DNA of 64,000 nt from contig JALFIX010000070.1 in assembly GCA_022775105.1 (NCBI GenBank), forward strand, positions 1 through 64,000, read 5' to 3'. Positions 9,475-18,045 of this stretch are shown here, one piece after another (within the stretch, counting starts at the first letter, position 1; every line of letters begins with the position of its first letter). Position numbers and translations under genes: made by a program. Origin of the DNA: Prevotella sp. GTDB taxonomy: Bacteria; Bacteroidota; Bacteroidia; Bacteroidales; Bacteroidaceae. The notes under the pieces are model-generated. The model made no database searches. It was not told the DNA's origin and saw only the letters and a list, made by a program, of their open reading frames with translations.

Positions 9475-10470
9475 CTAATGGAACTCACGCCTCAGTGGAT
9501 AGTTGCCCCTCAGCTCCTCAAATCCCACAGGATTACTCCTCAGGCGGGCAGTGTCAACCAATGGGTCGTAGAGGTCGAGTGGACTGCCATTATATACAAA
9601 ATCGGGGGGCAAAGCGGGAGGTGTGACCTCCCCCGGATTGTCGATACCGAAATGTCGGCACAGGGCATCAATCACCATATTGTCGGCAGTGACCTTGCCG
9701 TCGGCACTGTAACCAGCGATATGTGGAGTGGCAATGAAGGCACGGTCGAGGAGTTCACTGTTGATGTCAGGCTCACCCTCCCATGTATCAATGACGGCAT
9801 TCTCCACAACACCTTCGTCCATTGCTTCGAGAAGAGCCTGTTCGTCGATGACTCCACCACGGCTTGTGTTGATTATACATTCAACGGGCCAACTGCGCAA
9901 GTCATTAAAATGAGAAAAAAACGCCTTGTCGGCAAGATGCCACGTGGGATGTGGGCCACGTCGGGTGAGCGGCACATGGAACGTGATGACATCGGCACTG
10001 GTCATCACATCCTCCAATGAGACGAATGAAGGGTCGTCAATGAAGGGGTCATTGACAATGGTTTTCAGTCCCATTCGCTCACACACTCCCTTGACTTCAG
10101 TTCCCACATGTCCGCAACCGACAATTCCCACCGTCCCCGATGTGAAGCCGAGTCGCATGAGAGAAGTCTCTATATACTGTCCCACGGAAGCGGCATTGCA
10201 TCCGGGACAATTCACCCAATGAATGCCTGCGGAATCGAGCCAGTCAGTGTCGAGATGATCAATACCGATGGTGGCAGTGGCAACAAACTGCACACGGCTT
10301 CCCTCGAGCAACGCGCGATTACAATATGTACGCGTGCGCACTATCAAGGCATCAGCGTCACGCACGTCGGAAGCCTTGATTTCTGAGCCGCGGATATATG
10401 CCACATCGGGAGTTATCCTGGCAAGCGATTCCCTTATATAAGGTATCTTATCATCAACTATTATCTTCAT
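9475..10470 (-). CDS. pdxB: 4-phosphoerythronate dehydrogenase
   Basis: This protein of about 331 residues is a D-2-hydroxyacid dehydrogenase-fold enzyme of the PdxB type. It oxidises 4-phosphoerythronate in pyridoxal phosphate synthesis. The NAD site is GIVGCGHVGTEV (about residue 113); 'NCPGCNAASVGQYI' and 'VPLTRRGPHPTWHL' are typical of PdxB. The C-terminus has a short PdxB-like dimerisation tail. I chose ATG 10470 (MKIIVDDKIPYIR); a TACTTTTG box (complement of 10479-10486) overlaps the track start at 10491 and supports the shorter form. It stands alone, divergent from the DUF4254 operon. Confidence 0.9.
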   Translation of the reverse strand: MKIIVDDKIPYIRESLARITPDVAYIRGSEIKASDVRDADALIVRTRTYCNRALLEGSRVQFVATATIGIDHLDTDWLDSAGIHWVNCPGCNAASVGQYIETSLMRLGFTSGTVGIVGCGHVGTEVKGVCERMGLKTIVNDPFIDDPSFVSLEDVMTSADVITFHVPLTRRGPHPTWHLADKAFFSHFNDLRSWPVECIINTSRGGVIDEQALLEAMDEGVVENAVIDTWEGEPDINSELLDRAFIATPHIAGYSADGKVTADNMVIDALCRHFGIDNPGEVTPPALPPDFVYNGSPLDLYDPLVDTARLRSNPVGFEELRGNYPLRREFH

Positions 10471-10537
10471 TTCAGCCGCAAAAGTACACAAAAGTATTTA
10501 AAAAACGCACCAATATGGGAAAAAAAATGCAAAATAG

Positions 10538-10568
10538 TTGGATATTTCAAAAAGTTTATATAGATTTG
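10538..10568 (+). promoter_or_regulatory. Promoter of the DUF4254-GT9-rubredoxin operon
   Basis: TTG (10538-10540), 20 nt, then TAGATTTG (10561-10568) matches the Bacteroidota housekeeping consensus TTG-N19/20-TAnnTTTG. It lies 30 nt upstream of the DUF4254 ATG. Confidence 0.7.
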
Positions 10569-10598
10569 CACTAAAAATAATAAAACATAGAAGAAAAT

Positions 10599-11204
10599 AT
10601 GTCATTTACAGAACACTGCAACGTAATTTTCGGACAGGCGATAAGAGACTATCACCTCACCGACAATGTCGATACGCCAATGAACAATCCGTATGACAGA
10701 GGCACCATCGACTATAACCTCTATATGAAGTGCTGGATAGACACAGTCCAGTGGCATTTCGAGGATATCATAAGGGACCCCCACATTGATCCAACCGAGG
10801 CTCTGCAACTGAAACGACGCATCGACCGCAGCAATCAGGACAGGACCGACCTTGTGGAGGAGATTGACACGTATTTCAGAAAGCAATACAGTGAGGTGAA
10901 ACCTCTGCCGGATGCAAGACTCAACACTGAGAGTCCCGCATGGGCAGTTGACAGGCTGTCGATACTCGCCCTGAAGATATACCACATGAAAGAACAGGTG
11001 GAGAGAGAGGATGCCGAAAAGGAGCATCGCGACAAGTGCGCAGCAAAATTAGAGGTGCTTCTCGAACAGCAGAAAGACCTCGGCCTCGCCATCGACCAAC
11101 TATTAGAGGACATTGAAGCGGGAACAAAGTACATGAAGGTGTATCGCCAGATGAAGATGTACAATGACCCGTCAACAAATCCTGTGCTTTATAAAAAGCA
11201 ATAA
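10599..11204 (+). CDS. DUF4254 domain protein
   Basis: This 201-residue, all-alpha, soluble protein matches the DUF4254 pattern (FGQAIRDYHLTD, NPYDRGTIDYNLYMKCWID, WHFEDIIRDP, SPAWAVDRLSILALKIYHM). Function is unknown. The gene ends one base before the GT9 ATG (11205), and the DUF4254-GT9 pair is common in Bacteroidota, so a role in LPS or surface glycan assembly is a reasonable inference. Its promoter is visible just upstream. Confidence 0.85.
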   Translation: MSFTEHCNVIFGQAIRDYHLTDNVDTPMNNPYDRGTIDYNLYMKCWIDTVQWHFEDIIRDPHIDPTEALQLKRRIDRSNQDRTDLVEEIDTYFRKQYSEVKPLPDARLNTESPAWAVDRLSILALKIYHMKEQVEREDAEKEHRDKCAAKLEVLLEQQKDLGLAIDQLLEDIEAGTKYMKVYRQMKMYNDPSTNPVLYKKQ

Positions 11205-12275
11205 ATGAAGAAAGAGCATATACTTATTATCAGATTCTCAGCCTTGGGAGACGTGGCTATGACCGTCCCCGTGGTGTATTCTCTCGCCAAGACTTATCCT
11301 GACCTCAGGATCACGGTGCTGAGCAGGGGTTTCGCACGCACATTCTTTGATGACCTTGCACCCAACGTCAACTTTATGGAAGCTGACATCAACGGCGAAT
11401 ATAAGGGTGTCAAGGGACTGAACGCGCTTTACCGACGGTTGACAGCCAAGAAATTCACTGCCATAGCTGATTTCCACGGTGTGTTGCGTTCGGGTTACCT
11501 GAGACTCAGGTTCAACTTCGACAGATACAAAGTGGCTCATATCAACAAGCACAGGAGTGAAAGGAAGTCATTGGTTTCAAAGTCAAGGAAGGTGTTGGCA
11601 CAAATACCGACATCTTTTGAGAACTATGCCGAGGTGTTGAAAAAGTTGGGATACCCCATTGATATCCAGTTTAAGTCCATCTTCCCCGATGAGGGTGGAA
11701 ACCTCAATCTGTTGCCGGCCGTCATCGGTCCGCATATCGACTGGGAGGAGTGGATAGGCATTGCGCCATTTGCTGCCCATAAGGGCAAGGTGTATCCTCC
11801 CGAAATGATGCAGGAGGTCGTGGAAAAACTAATTGCCGAATATCCCAAGTGCAGGATATTCCTCTTCGGACGCGGGAAACAGGAGGAACAGACATTCACA
11901 ATGTGGTGTGAACGCTATAGCCAATGCACATACGTTGGCAAGCATCTTGAAACGATGTATCAGGAACTGGTGCTGATGAGCCATCTCGACGTGATGGTGT
12001 CGATGGACAGTGCAAACATGCACATGGCATCCTTGGTTGATACACCCGTAGTGAGCGTATGGGGAGCCACCCATCCTTACGCAGGATTCATGGGATGGAA
12101 CCAAAGCATGGACAATGTCGTGCAATTGGATATGCCATGTCGCCCTTGCAGTATATTTGGCAACAAGCCTTGTCTGCGTGGGGATTTCGCCTGTATGAAT
12201 CAGATTAAGCCTGAAAGTATTATAGATAAGGTAAATATATTATTAACTATTAAAAAGAAAGGGACAATAAAATGA
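11205..12275 (+). CDS. Glycosyltransferase family 9 (heptosyltransferase-like)
   Basis: This 356-residue GT-B enzyme resembles ADP-heptose:LPS heptosyltransferases. The N-terminal [13 protein letters not shown] motif and the C-terminal [29 protein letters not shown] block are typical of GT9 donor-binding loops. It acts in the cytoplasm on LPS core precursors. It abuts DUF4254, and its TGA overlaps the rubredoxin ATG (ATGA at 12272-12275), implying translational coupling. The true sugar donor cannot be read from the sequence. Confidence 0.88.
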   Translation: MKKEHILIIRFSALGDVAMTVPVVYSLAKTYPDLRITVLSRGFARTFFDDLAPNVNFMEADINGEYKGVKGLNALYRRLTAKKFTAIADFHGVLRSGYLRLRFNFDRYKVAHINKHRSERKSLVSKSRKVLAQIPTSFENYAEVLKKLGYPIDIQFKSIFPDEGGNLNLLPAVIGPHIDWEEWIGIAPFAAHKGKVYPPEMMQEVVEKLIAEYPKCRIFLFGRGKQEEQTFTMWCERYSQCTYVGKHLETMYQELVLMSHLDVMVSMDSANMHMASLVDTPVVSVWGATHPYAGFMGWNQSMDNVVQLDMPCRPCSIFGNKPCLRGDFACMNQIKPESIIDKVNILLTIKKKGTIK

Positions 12276-12436
12276 AAAAGTACATTTGTGACACATGTGG
12301 TTGGGTTTACGACCCTGAAGTAGGCGATCCCGAAGGTGGCATCGCAGCAGGAACAGCATTCGAGGACATCCCCGAGGATTGGGTATGCCCACTTTGCGGT
12401 GTTGGCAAGGAAGATTTCTCGGTTGTTGAGGAGTAA
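12272..12436 (+). CDS. Rubredoxin (54 aa, absent from ORF track)
   Basis: ATG at 12272 opens a 54-codon frame ending in TAA at 12434-12436. The protein has the two rubredoxin iron-binding knuckles, [10 protein letters not shown] (CxxCG) and CPLCGVGK (CxxCG), with the usual YDP and [11 protein letters not shown] context. It binds one Fe in a Cys4 site and carries single electrons, often in oxidative-stress defence of anaerobes. Its start overlaps the GT9 stop (ATGA), an unexpected operon partner for LPS glycosylation. Confidence 0.95.
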   Translation: MKKYICDTCGWVYDPEVGDPEGGIAAGTAFEDIPEDWVCPLCGVGKEDFSVVEE

Positions 12437-12502
12437 TTTGGGGTAACCGCGGTTACTGATAAAAACGGGAAAAACGAAAAAACGCAAGTTAACACTTCTA
12501 CC

Positions 12503-12547
12503 TGTCCGCTGTAGGATCTTACTTTATATAAGACCATACAGCGGACA
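12503..12547. terminator. Long hairpin after rubredoxin
   Basis: TGTCCGCTGTA (12503-12513) pairs with TACAGCGGACA (12537-12547). The loop extends the stem with TCTTA/TAAGA after a small bulge. The right arm is followed by TTT. This is the likely terminator of the DUF4254 operon and, for the opposite strand, may also insulate the converging symporter gene. Confidence 0.7.
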
Positions 12548-12648
12548 TTTACAATCTGACGTTTTCATCCTTATATGCCAAAATTCTGTCTCTTCTAATA
12601 TCTTAAAATATCACCTCTGGACCTCCGTGCCTCTGTATTTATTAATTA

Positions 12649-14007
12649 TTATATCACTCCCAATTGGTTGAGGAAGACTATTACTATTAATATCGGACAT
12701 ACGAAGCGCACCATGAAGAGATATATGGGGAAAAATCTGCGATAGACAGTGCCGCAATTGGTGAATTCCATATTCACAACGGCTACTCTCGAACCCCATC
12801 CTATATACAAACTCGTCAACAAGGCTCCTATCGGCATCATATATTGTGCTGTGATGCAATCAAAGAAATCCATCATCGACATTCCGAGCAGTTGCAGGTC
12901 GTATGCACCACAGGACAACGAACTGAACACGCCTATCACCACAGCTGCCACAGTCACTATCCATGCAGCTGTCTTTCGCGGTTTCTTCAGTTCCTCGTGG
13001 AAGTAAGCCGTACCAATTTCGTGCATCGAGATGGTGGAGGTAAGTGCTGCCACTGCCAATAGTGCATAGAACAGGATGGATATCACATAACCTACTATAG
13101 GCATACTGGAAAAAGCCTGTTGGAACACATTCGGCAAGGTGATGAACACAAGCGAGGGACCACTGTCGGGACTCGCCCCAACGGAGAATGCCGCAGGGAA
13201 TATCATGAGTCCTGCCAATATCGCGATGAGAGTGTCAATCACCGATATCTGGAATGCAGATTTCAGGAGATTGGTATCACGACCGAAATATGAAGCGTAG
13301 GTGCAGAGGCAAGCCGTTCCAAGGCTAAGCGAGAAGAACGACTGACCGAGGGCAGCAAGCATCACACTGCCGTCGAGTTTTGAGAAGTCGGGCTTAAACA
13401 GGAACTCCACTCCAGCCATAGCCCCGGGCAACATACAGGAGGACACGACAAGTATGAGAAGAAGGATGAACAGAGTGGGCATAAGCAGTTTGGATATACG
13501 CTCAATACCCTTCTTCACCCCACGGATAATCACCAAATGGGTTATCAATATAAATCCCACCGACCATAATATAGGACTGACCACACCTGAGGAGAACTCA
13601 AGGAAATAGTTTCTCACATAATCAGCATCGCCAATTATCTCGCCCGCTATCGAGGCATACAGATATTGCAGACACCATCCCGCAACAACTGAATAAAAAC
13701 CTAAGATAATGGTGGAGCACAATATTCCAAGTAATCCCACCGCCTTCCATGGTTTTCCCCGCGACATCTTGTCGTAGGCTCTGGCTGCATTGGATGCGGA
13801 ATGACGGCCAATGATAAACTCATTCACCATCCCCGGGAGACCCAAAAGGAAGATGAACACTATATACACCAAGATGAAAGCAGCGCCACCGTTCTCACCT
13901 GCCATATAGGGGAAACGCCACACGTTGCCCAATCCCACGGCACTTCCCGCCGTAGCGAGGATGATGCCAATCTTGCTGCCGAAGCCGCCTCTCGTTTCTT
14001 TCGTCAT
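12649..14007 (-). CDS. Sodium-dependent transporter, NSS family (copy 1)
   Basis: This is a 452-residue inner-membrane symporter of the neurotransmitter:sodium (LeuT-like) family with 11-12 predicted helices. The helix-1 signature GSAVGLGNVWRFPYM with AGENGGAAF (Na+/substrate site) is present. 'SGGVVSP' loops and the helix-6 region (FFSLSLGTACLCTYASY) fit bacterial amino-acid transporters such as TnaT/MhsT. Substrate is probably an amino acid; which one is not readable. It lies 168 nt downstream of a close paralogue on the same strand, with a GGAGTTAAA palindromic repeat between. Confidence 0.9.
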   Translation of the reverse strand: MTKETRGGFGSKIGIILATAGSAVGLGNVWRFPYMAGENGGAAFILVYIVFIFLLGLPGMVNEFIIGRHSASNAARAYDKMSRGKPWKAVGLLGILCSTIILGFYSVVAGWCLQYLYASIAGEIIGDADYVRNYFLEFSSGVVSPILWSVGFILITHLVIIRGVKKGIERISKLLMPTLFILLLILVVSSCMLPGAMAGVEFLFKPDFSKLDGSVMLAALGQSFFSLSLGTACLCTYASYFGRDTNLLKSAFQISVIDTLIAILAGLMIFPAAFSVGASPDSGPSLVFITLPNVFQQAFSSMPIVGYVISILFYALLAVAALTSTISMHEIGTAYFHEELKKPRKTAAWIVTVAAVVIGVFSSLSCGAYDLQLLGMSMMDFFDCITAQYMMPIGALLTSLYIGWGSRVAVVNMEFTNCGTVYRRFFPIYLFMVRFVCPILIVIVFLNQLGVI

Positions 14008-14027
14008 ACCTTATTATATTATATTTT

Positions 14028-14168
14028 GGGGGAGTTAAGGGAGTTAAGGGGAGTTAAAGGGAGTTAAAAGACAATAGTCTTGTTGCTCAAAAATCACTGA
14101 TGGAGTTCCTATGGACAAAACATACGTCTTTAACTCCTTTCAACTCCTTTAACTCCTTTCAACTCCTT
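14028..14168. repeat. GGAGTTAAA palindromic element, copy A
   Basis: Tandem GGAGTTAA(A/G) units (left) and inverted TTTAACTCC units (right) flank a core containing GACAATAGTCT and GGAGTTCCTATGG. The arms could form a very long hairpin. It fills almost the whole gap between the two symporter genes (minus strand). The same core recurs at 17.9, 24.2 and 35.4 kb. Confidence 0.85.
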
Positions 14169-14175
14169 AAAAAAA

Positions 14176-15537
14176 TCATATCAGTCCCAACTGGTGGAGG
14201 AATATTATCAATATGCACAACGGACACACGTATTTGATGCTGAAGAGATAGACGTGGAAGAACTTTCCACGCAACGTGCCCCAGTTGGTGAACTCCTCGC
14301 GCACTATCTTATGAGGCAGATACCAACCCACCATTAGACAGGTGAGGAATCCGCATACTGGCAAGAACACCTGACCCGTGATGAAATCAAAGATGTCAAA
14401 CAATGTCTTTCCAAGCATACTCAATGAGTCATAACCGCACAGTGACAACGAGCAGAATGCACCCACCACACTGCACGTCACTGTCACCAACAATGCCGCC
14501 CTACTTCTACCCACATGAAGTTCCTCATGGAAAAACGCAGTACTCACCTCATGCAGCGAAATCAATGAAGTCAATGCAGCAAGCGACAACAATGCATAGA
14601 ATGCCAAAGAGATAATATACCCCAAAACTGGCATTCCGCCAAAAGCCTGTTGGAATACATTGGGAAGGGTGATGAAAATGAGCGACGGACCACTGTCGGG
14701 ACTCACTCCTACGGAGAAAGCCGCAGGGAAAATCATCAATCCGGCAAGTATCGCCACGAAGGTGTCGATGAGTCCTATCTGCACTGCTGACCTCAGGAGA
14801 TTAGTCTGTCGGCTGAAATATGAGGCGTATGTGCAGAGGCATCCCATACCAATGCTCATCGAATAGAAAGCCTGACCAAGGGCACCAAGAAGTACATCGG
14901 GAGTAACCTTGGAGAAATCAGGCTTAAAGAGGAACTCGATTCCGGCGATAGCATTGGGCAGCATACACGACGACACCACCAACACCAACAACAGGATGAA
15001 CAATGTGGGCATAAGCATCTTGGATGCCTTCTCAATACCGTTGCGCACGCCATTCTGTATCACGAGATGGGTGATGCCGAGGATTATCACCGTCCATAAT
15101 ATCGGTTTCACGGGATTTGACGAGAAATCGGCGAAATACTGCTTGAAGAACTCAGGGTCGCCCTGAAGATGCCCCATCACCGAGGCATATACATATTGCA
15201 GGCACCATCCCGACACCACTGCATAATAGCTCGTGATGAGGAAACCCGTGATGACACTGAGATAACCGATGGCAGCCCACACCTTGCTTCCCGACATCTT
15301 TCGGTATGCGCGTGCAGTGTTGGATTGTGCATGTCTTCCGATGATAAACTCGCTGACCATACATGGGAGTCCAAGTATAATCACGCAAAGGATATAAAAA
15401 AATATAAAGGCAGCACCACCGTTTTCTCCAGTCATATATGGGAAACGCCATACGTTCCCCAAGCCCACTGCACTACCCGCAGTGGCGAGAATAACACCCA
15501 ATTTGCTGCCGAAATTTGCTCTTTCTTGCTGTGACAT
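14176..15537 (-). CDS. Sodium-dependent transporter, NSS family (copy 2)
   Basis: This is a paralogue of the gene at 12649-14007, about 453 residues and 11-12 helices, with the same GSAVGLGNVWRFPYM helix-1 motif and 'FYSMSIGMGCLCTYASYF' helix-6 region. The two align along their length, suggesting tandem duplication. I chose ATG 15537 (MSQQERANFGSK) instead of the track start at 15597; a TACTTTTG box (complement of 15563-15570) is about 30 nt upstream of this ATG. It is divergent from the VanZ gene. Confidence 0.9.
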   Translation of the reverse strand: MSQQERANFGSKLGVILATAGSAVGLGNVWRFPYMTGENGGAAFIFFYILCVIILGLPCMVSEFIIGRHAQSNTARAYRKMSGSKVWAAIGYLSVITGFLITSYYAVVSGWCLQYVYASVMGHLQGDPEFFKQYFADFSSNPVKPILWTVIILGITHLVIQNGVRNGIEKASKMLMPTLFILLLVLVVSSCMLPNAIAGIEFLFKPDFSKVTPDVLLGALGQAFYSMSIGMGCLCTYASYFSRQTNLLRSAVQIGLIDTFVAILAGLMIFPAAFSVGVSPDSGPSLIFITLPNVFQQAFGGMPVLGYIISLAFYALLSLAALTSLISLHEVSTAFFHEELHVGRSRAALLVTVTCSVVGAFCSLSLCGYDSLSMLGKTLFDIFDFITGQVFLPVCGFLTCLMVGWYLPHKIVREEFTNWGTLRGKFFHVYLFSIKYVCPLCILIIFLHQLGLI

Positions 15538-15559
15538 TTTAATTTTCTCTCTAATTTGC

Positions 15560-15590
15560 TTGCAAAAGTATAAATAATTTCTTAATTTTG
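15560..15590 (+). promoter_or_regulatory. Promoter of the VanZ-family gene, in a divergent promoter region
   Basis: TTG (15560-15562), 20 nt, then TAATTTTG (15583-15590) on the plus strand. The opposite-strand box for the symporter (complement of 15563-15570) lies within the spacer, so the two promoters overlap and may compete. Confidence 0.65.
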
Positions 15591-15660
15591 CACGCAAATT
15601 GCAAAATAAGATGCAAAAAACGTTTTAAAAACACGTATTTGATTAATTAAATGCTCAAAA

Positions 15661-16059
15661 ATGAAAGAAATTACAGTTAAAATTGGAAATATTGTAAGGA
15701 AATACCCCGTATCGGTTTTCTTTTTCGTAGTAATATGGTATTTGTCGTTTTTCACACCGCCAAAGACTGAACTCGACGAGGTGGCGTTCATCGACAAATG
15801 GGTGCATGTGGCTATGTATGGTGGCACCTGCGGCACATTATGGATTGAATATCTCCTGCGCCACAAATGGCAATGCGACAGGCTGAAGCTCACCTTATGG
15901 GCATGGGTAATGCCCATTCTGATGAGCGGTTGCATCGAGCTGCTACAGGAATACTGCACCAACGGCCGACGCAGTGGCGACTGGATAGACCTTGCGGCAA
16001 ATGCCACTGGTGTCACTCTTGCCGCCCTCTTCGGCTTGGCTCTGAAGAAATTCCGCTGA
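15661..16059 (+). CDS. VanZ-family membrane protein
   Basis: This 132-residue protein has about four hydrophobic helices and the VanZ-like features DKWVHVAMYGG near residue 45 and 'RSGDWIDLAANATGVTLAA' near residue 105. VanZ of enterococci gives teicoplanin resistance; most genomic homologues have no known role. It has its own promoter and converges on the CYTH gene 22 nt downstream. Confidence 0.8.
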   Translation: MKEITVKIGNIVRKYPVSVFFFVVIWYLSFFTPPKTELDEVAFIDKWVHVAMYGGTCGTLWIEYLLRHKWQCDRLKLTLWAWVMPILMSGCIELLQEYCTNGRRSGDWIDLAANATGVTLAALFGLALKKFR

Positions 16060-16081
16060 TGGTTTATTATGGGTGTTTAAA

Positions 16082-16555
16082 TCAACTCCAGGTGGTAAAC
16101 GGATTTGCCGTGAGATGGGAGTTGTAGTAGCGACGGTCTCCAGTTACTTCCCTGTCAATGAATGGAGGAATTTCAAAGGGTTCGTCCTCAGATGACAGTT
16201 CCACCTCGGCAATCACGAGACCAATATTCTCGCCATAAAACTCGTCAACCTCGAAGACGTGACCATCGGGCATATTCACGAGATATCGGGTTTTGTCGAT
16301 AACCCCCGGTTGACAAAGCTCAAAGAGTTGTTCAGCATCACTGAGCGAAATCTCCTTCTCAAACTCAAATCGCGCCATACCGTTGGGCGAGGGTCCCTTG
16401 ATAGTAAGGAACCCTCGTCCATCGCGAATCCTAATCCTCACGGTTCTGCCACTTTCGCGACAGATATACCCTTGACGGATTTGGCTCTTGGAGGCAGCCA
16501 TCTGACGATAGCCAGTGGAGTTAACCAAGAATTTTCTCTCTATCTCTATTGCCAT
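16082..16555 (-). CDS. CYTH domain protein (triphosphate tunnel metalloenzyme)
   Basis: This protein of about 157 residues starts MAIEIERKFLV, giving the ExExK metal/phosphate signature of CYTH enzymes. The alternating charged strands (RIRIRDGRGFLTIKG, FEFEKEISL, FEVDEF, IAEVEL) are those of the tunnel barrel. Bacterial members hydrolyse tripolyphosphate or related triphosphates; the substrate here is unproven. The ATG at 16555 overlaps the stop of the small upstream gene (TAATG), so they are probably translated together. Confidence 0.88.
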   Translation of the reverse strand: MAIEIERKFLVNSTGYRQMAASKSQIRQGYICRESGRTVRIRIRDGRGFLTIKGPSPNGMARFEFEKEISLSDAEQLFELCQPGVIDKTRYLVNMPDGHVFEVDEFYGENIGLVIAEVELSSEDEPFEIPPFIDREVTGDRRYYNSHLTANPFTTWS

Positions 16556-16698
16556 TACATCATGATATAGACAGAGTAGATAACGAAGCATATAGCCAAA
16601 AATACCAATACTCCGAATATCCAGTTAACCACTTTCTTGCCTTCTTTCTCCTGTCGCGCTTGATAAGCGAGGCGACGTGCGTTGTTTTTCTTGCTCAT
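16555..16698 (-). CDS. Small basic single-span membrane protein (47 aa)
   Basis: Starting at ATG 16698 the protein is MSKKNNARRLAY followed by a Lys/Arg/Glu-rich segment, then a hydrophobic helix (WIFGVLVFLAICFVIYSVYI) and Met-Met. The track start at 16749 lies inside prfB and is unlikely. Its stop overlaps the CYTH start. No known family is recognised; the positive N-terminus predicts N-in, C-out topology. Similar small proteins are seen next to prfB in related bacteria, which is context only. Confidence 0.65.
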   Translation of the reverse strand: MSKKNNARRLAYQARQEKEGKKVVNWIFGVLVFLAICFVIYSVYIMM

Positions 16699-16738
16699 AG
16701 TTTTATATATTTTTAGTTGTTCATTCTTCACTCTGCAT

Positions 16739-17860
16739 TTAATCCTCATCGTTTACGGGGAACTCCATGAGGTATGCCTTGATGAAACCGTCGATTTTGC
16801 CGTCCATTACGCCATCTACGTCGGTTGTCTGGAAATTTGTGCGGTGGTCCTTCACACGGCGGTCGTCAAAGACGTAACTGCGGATTTGGCTTCCCCACTC
16901 AATCTTCTTCTTTCCCGCCTCAATCTTTGCCTGGGCTTCGAGACGCTTTTTCATCGCACGGTCGTAGAGTTGTGATTTCAGCAGTCGCATGGCATTGTTG
17001 CGGTTTTCAAGCTGCTTGCGGCTCTCGGTGTTCTCGATGAGGATTTCCTCCTCCTCACCAGTGTCGGGATCGACATACTGATAGCGTAGGCGCACACCCG
17101 TCTCCACCTTATTCACGTTCTGTCCACCGGCACCACCGCTTCGGAACAAGTCCCAGCTCACCTTCGAGGGGTCAACATACACCTCAATGGTGTCGTCCAC
17201 AAGAGGCGACACGAACACGCTGGCGAAACTCGTCATGCGCTTGCCTTGGGCATTGAATGGCGACACTCTCACAAGACGGTGAACACCATTCTCACTCTTC
17301 AGATAGCCGTAGGCAAACTCACCGCCCTCTATTTCCATAGTGACGCTCTTGATGCCAGCCTCGTCGCCATCCTGAAGGTTACTGATGGTCACCTTATGTC
17401 CGTGAGCCTCAGCCCAACGCTGGTACATGCGCATGAGCATCGACGCCCAATCCTGACTCTCGGTGCCTCCGGCTCCCGAATTGATTTTCATCACGCAGTC
17501 CATCGGGTCTTCCTTCTGTCGAAGCATGTTCTTGAGTTCGAGGTCTTCGATGGCCTTCAGGGCCTTGGCATAGTTGTCATCCACCTCCTCCTCGGTGACC
17601 ATCTCCTCCTTATAGAAGTCGAAAGCCAGTTGCAGTTCTTCTGCACACGACTTCACCTCATTATATCCGTCAATCCATTTCTTGATAGACTTTACCTTCT
17701 TCATTTGCTCCTCGGCTCTCTTGGGGTCATCCCAGAAGTCAGGAGCCTGTGTGCGGAGGTCTTCCTCCTCGAATTCGATTTTCTTTCTGTCTATGTCCAG
17801 ATAACGATGGAGCGCGTCAGTGCGGTCCAGGATATCTTTCAGTTGTTCTGCAGTTATCAT
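16739..17860 (-). CDS. prfB: Peptide chain release factor 2
   Basis: This 373-residue translation factor recognises UGA/UAA stops. The tripeptide anticodon SPF is in VRVSPFNAQGKR and the catalytic GGQ in RSGGAGGQNVNKVETG. The usual programmed +1 frameshift near codon 25 is absent: the reading frame runs straight through RYLDIDRKK with CTG-GAC in place of CUU-UGA. The start, MITAEQLKDILDRTDAL, fits Bacteroidota homologues. A GGAGTTAAA palindromic repeat separates it from the acyl-CoA ligase gene upstream on the same strand. Confidence 0.96.
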   Translation of the reverse strand: MITAEQLKDILDRTDALHRYLDIDRKKIEFEEEDLRTQAPDFWDDPKRAEEQMKKVKSIKKWIDGYNEVKSCAEELQLAFDFYKEEMVTEEEVDDNYAKALKAIEDLELKNMLRQKEDPMDCVMKINSGAGGTESQDWASMLMRMYQRWAEAHGHKVTISNLQDGDEAGIKSVTMEIEGGEFAYGYLKSENGVHRLVRVSPFNAQGKRMTSFASVFVSPLVDDTIEVYVDPSKVSWDLFRSGGAGGQNVNKVETGVRLRYQYVDPDTGEEEEILIENTESRKQLENRNNAMRLLKSQLYDRAMKKRLEAQAKIEAGKKKIEWGSQIRSYVFDDRRVKDHRTNFQTTDVDGVMDGKIDGFIKAYLMEFPVNDED

Positions 17861-17898
17861 TGTTGTTTTTTTCTTTTCTTGGGGAGTTCTATCTTTTA

Positions 17899-18045
17899 GG
17901 GGAGTTCAAGGAGTTGAAAGGAGTTAAAGTCAATAGTCTCTTCGCTCAATTTTTCTCTATGGAGTTCCTATGGCAAAAACATTTGTCTTTAACTCCTTTA
18001 ACTCCTTTAACTCCTTTAACTCCTTTAACTCCCTAAACTCCTTTA
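17899..18045. repeat. GGAGTTAAA palindromic element, copy B
   Basis: GGAGTT(C/G/A)AA units at the left and at least five TTTAACTCC units at the right flank a core with CAATAGTCTCTTCGCTC and TGGAGTTCCTATGG. It lies between the co-directional genes for acyl-CoA ligase and RF2, and its right edge contains the ligase stop codon. Confidence 0.85.

Noticed and set aside
17780-17860. Programmed +1 frameshift in prfB
   Set aside because: The frame is continuous from the ATG and the CUU-UGA site is absent (CTG-GAC instead).
14028-18045. Tandem GGAGTTAAA units as CRISPR repeats
   Set aside because: Units are 9 nt with no unique spacers, arranged as inverted arrays, and there are no cas genes.
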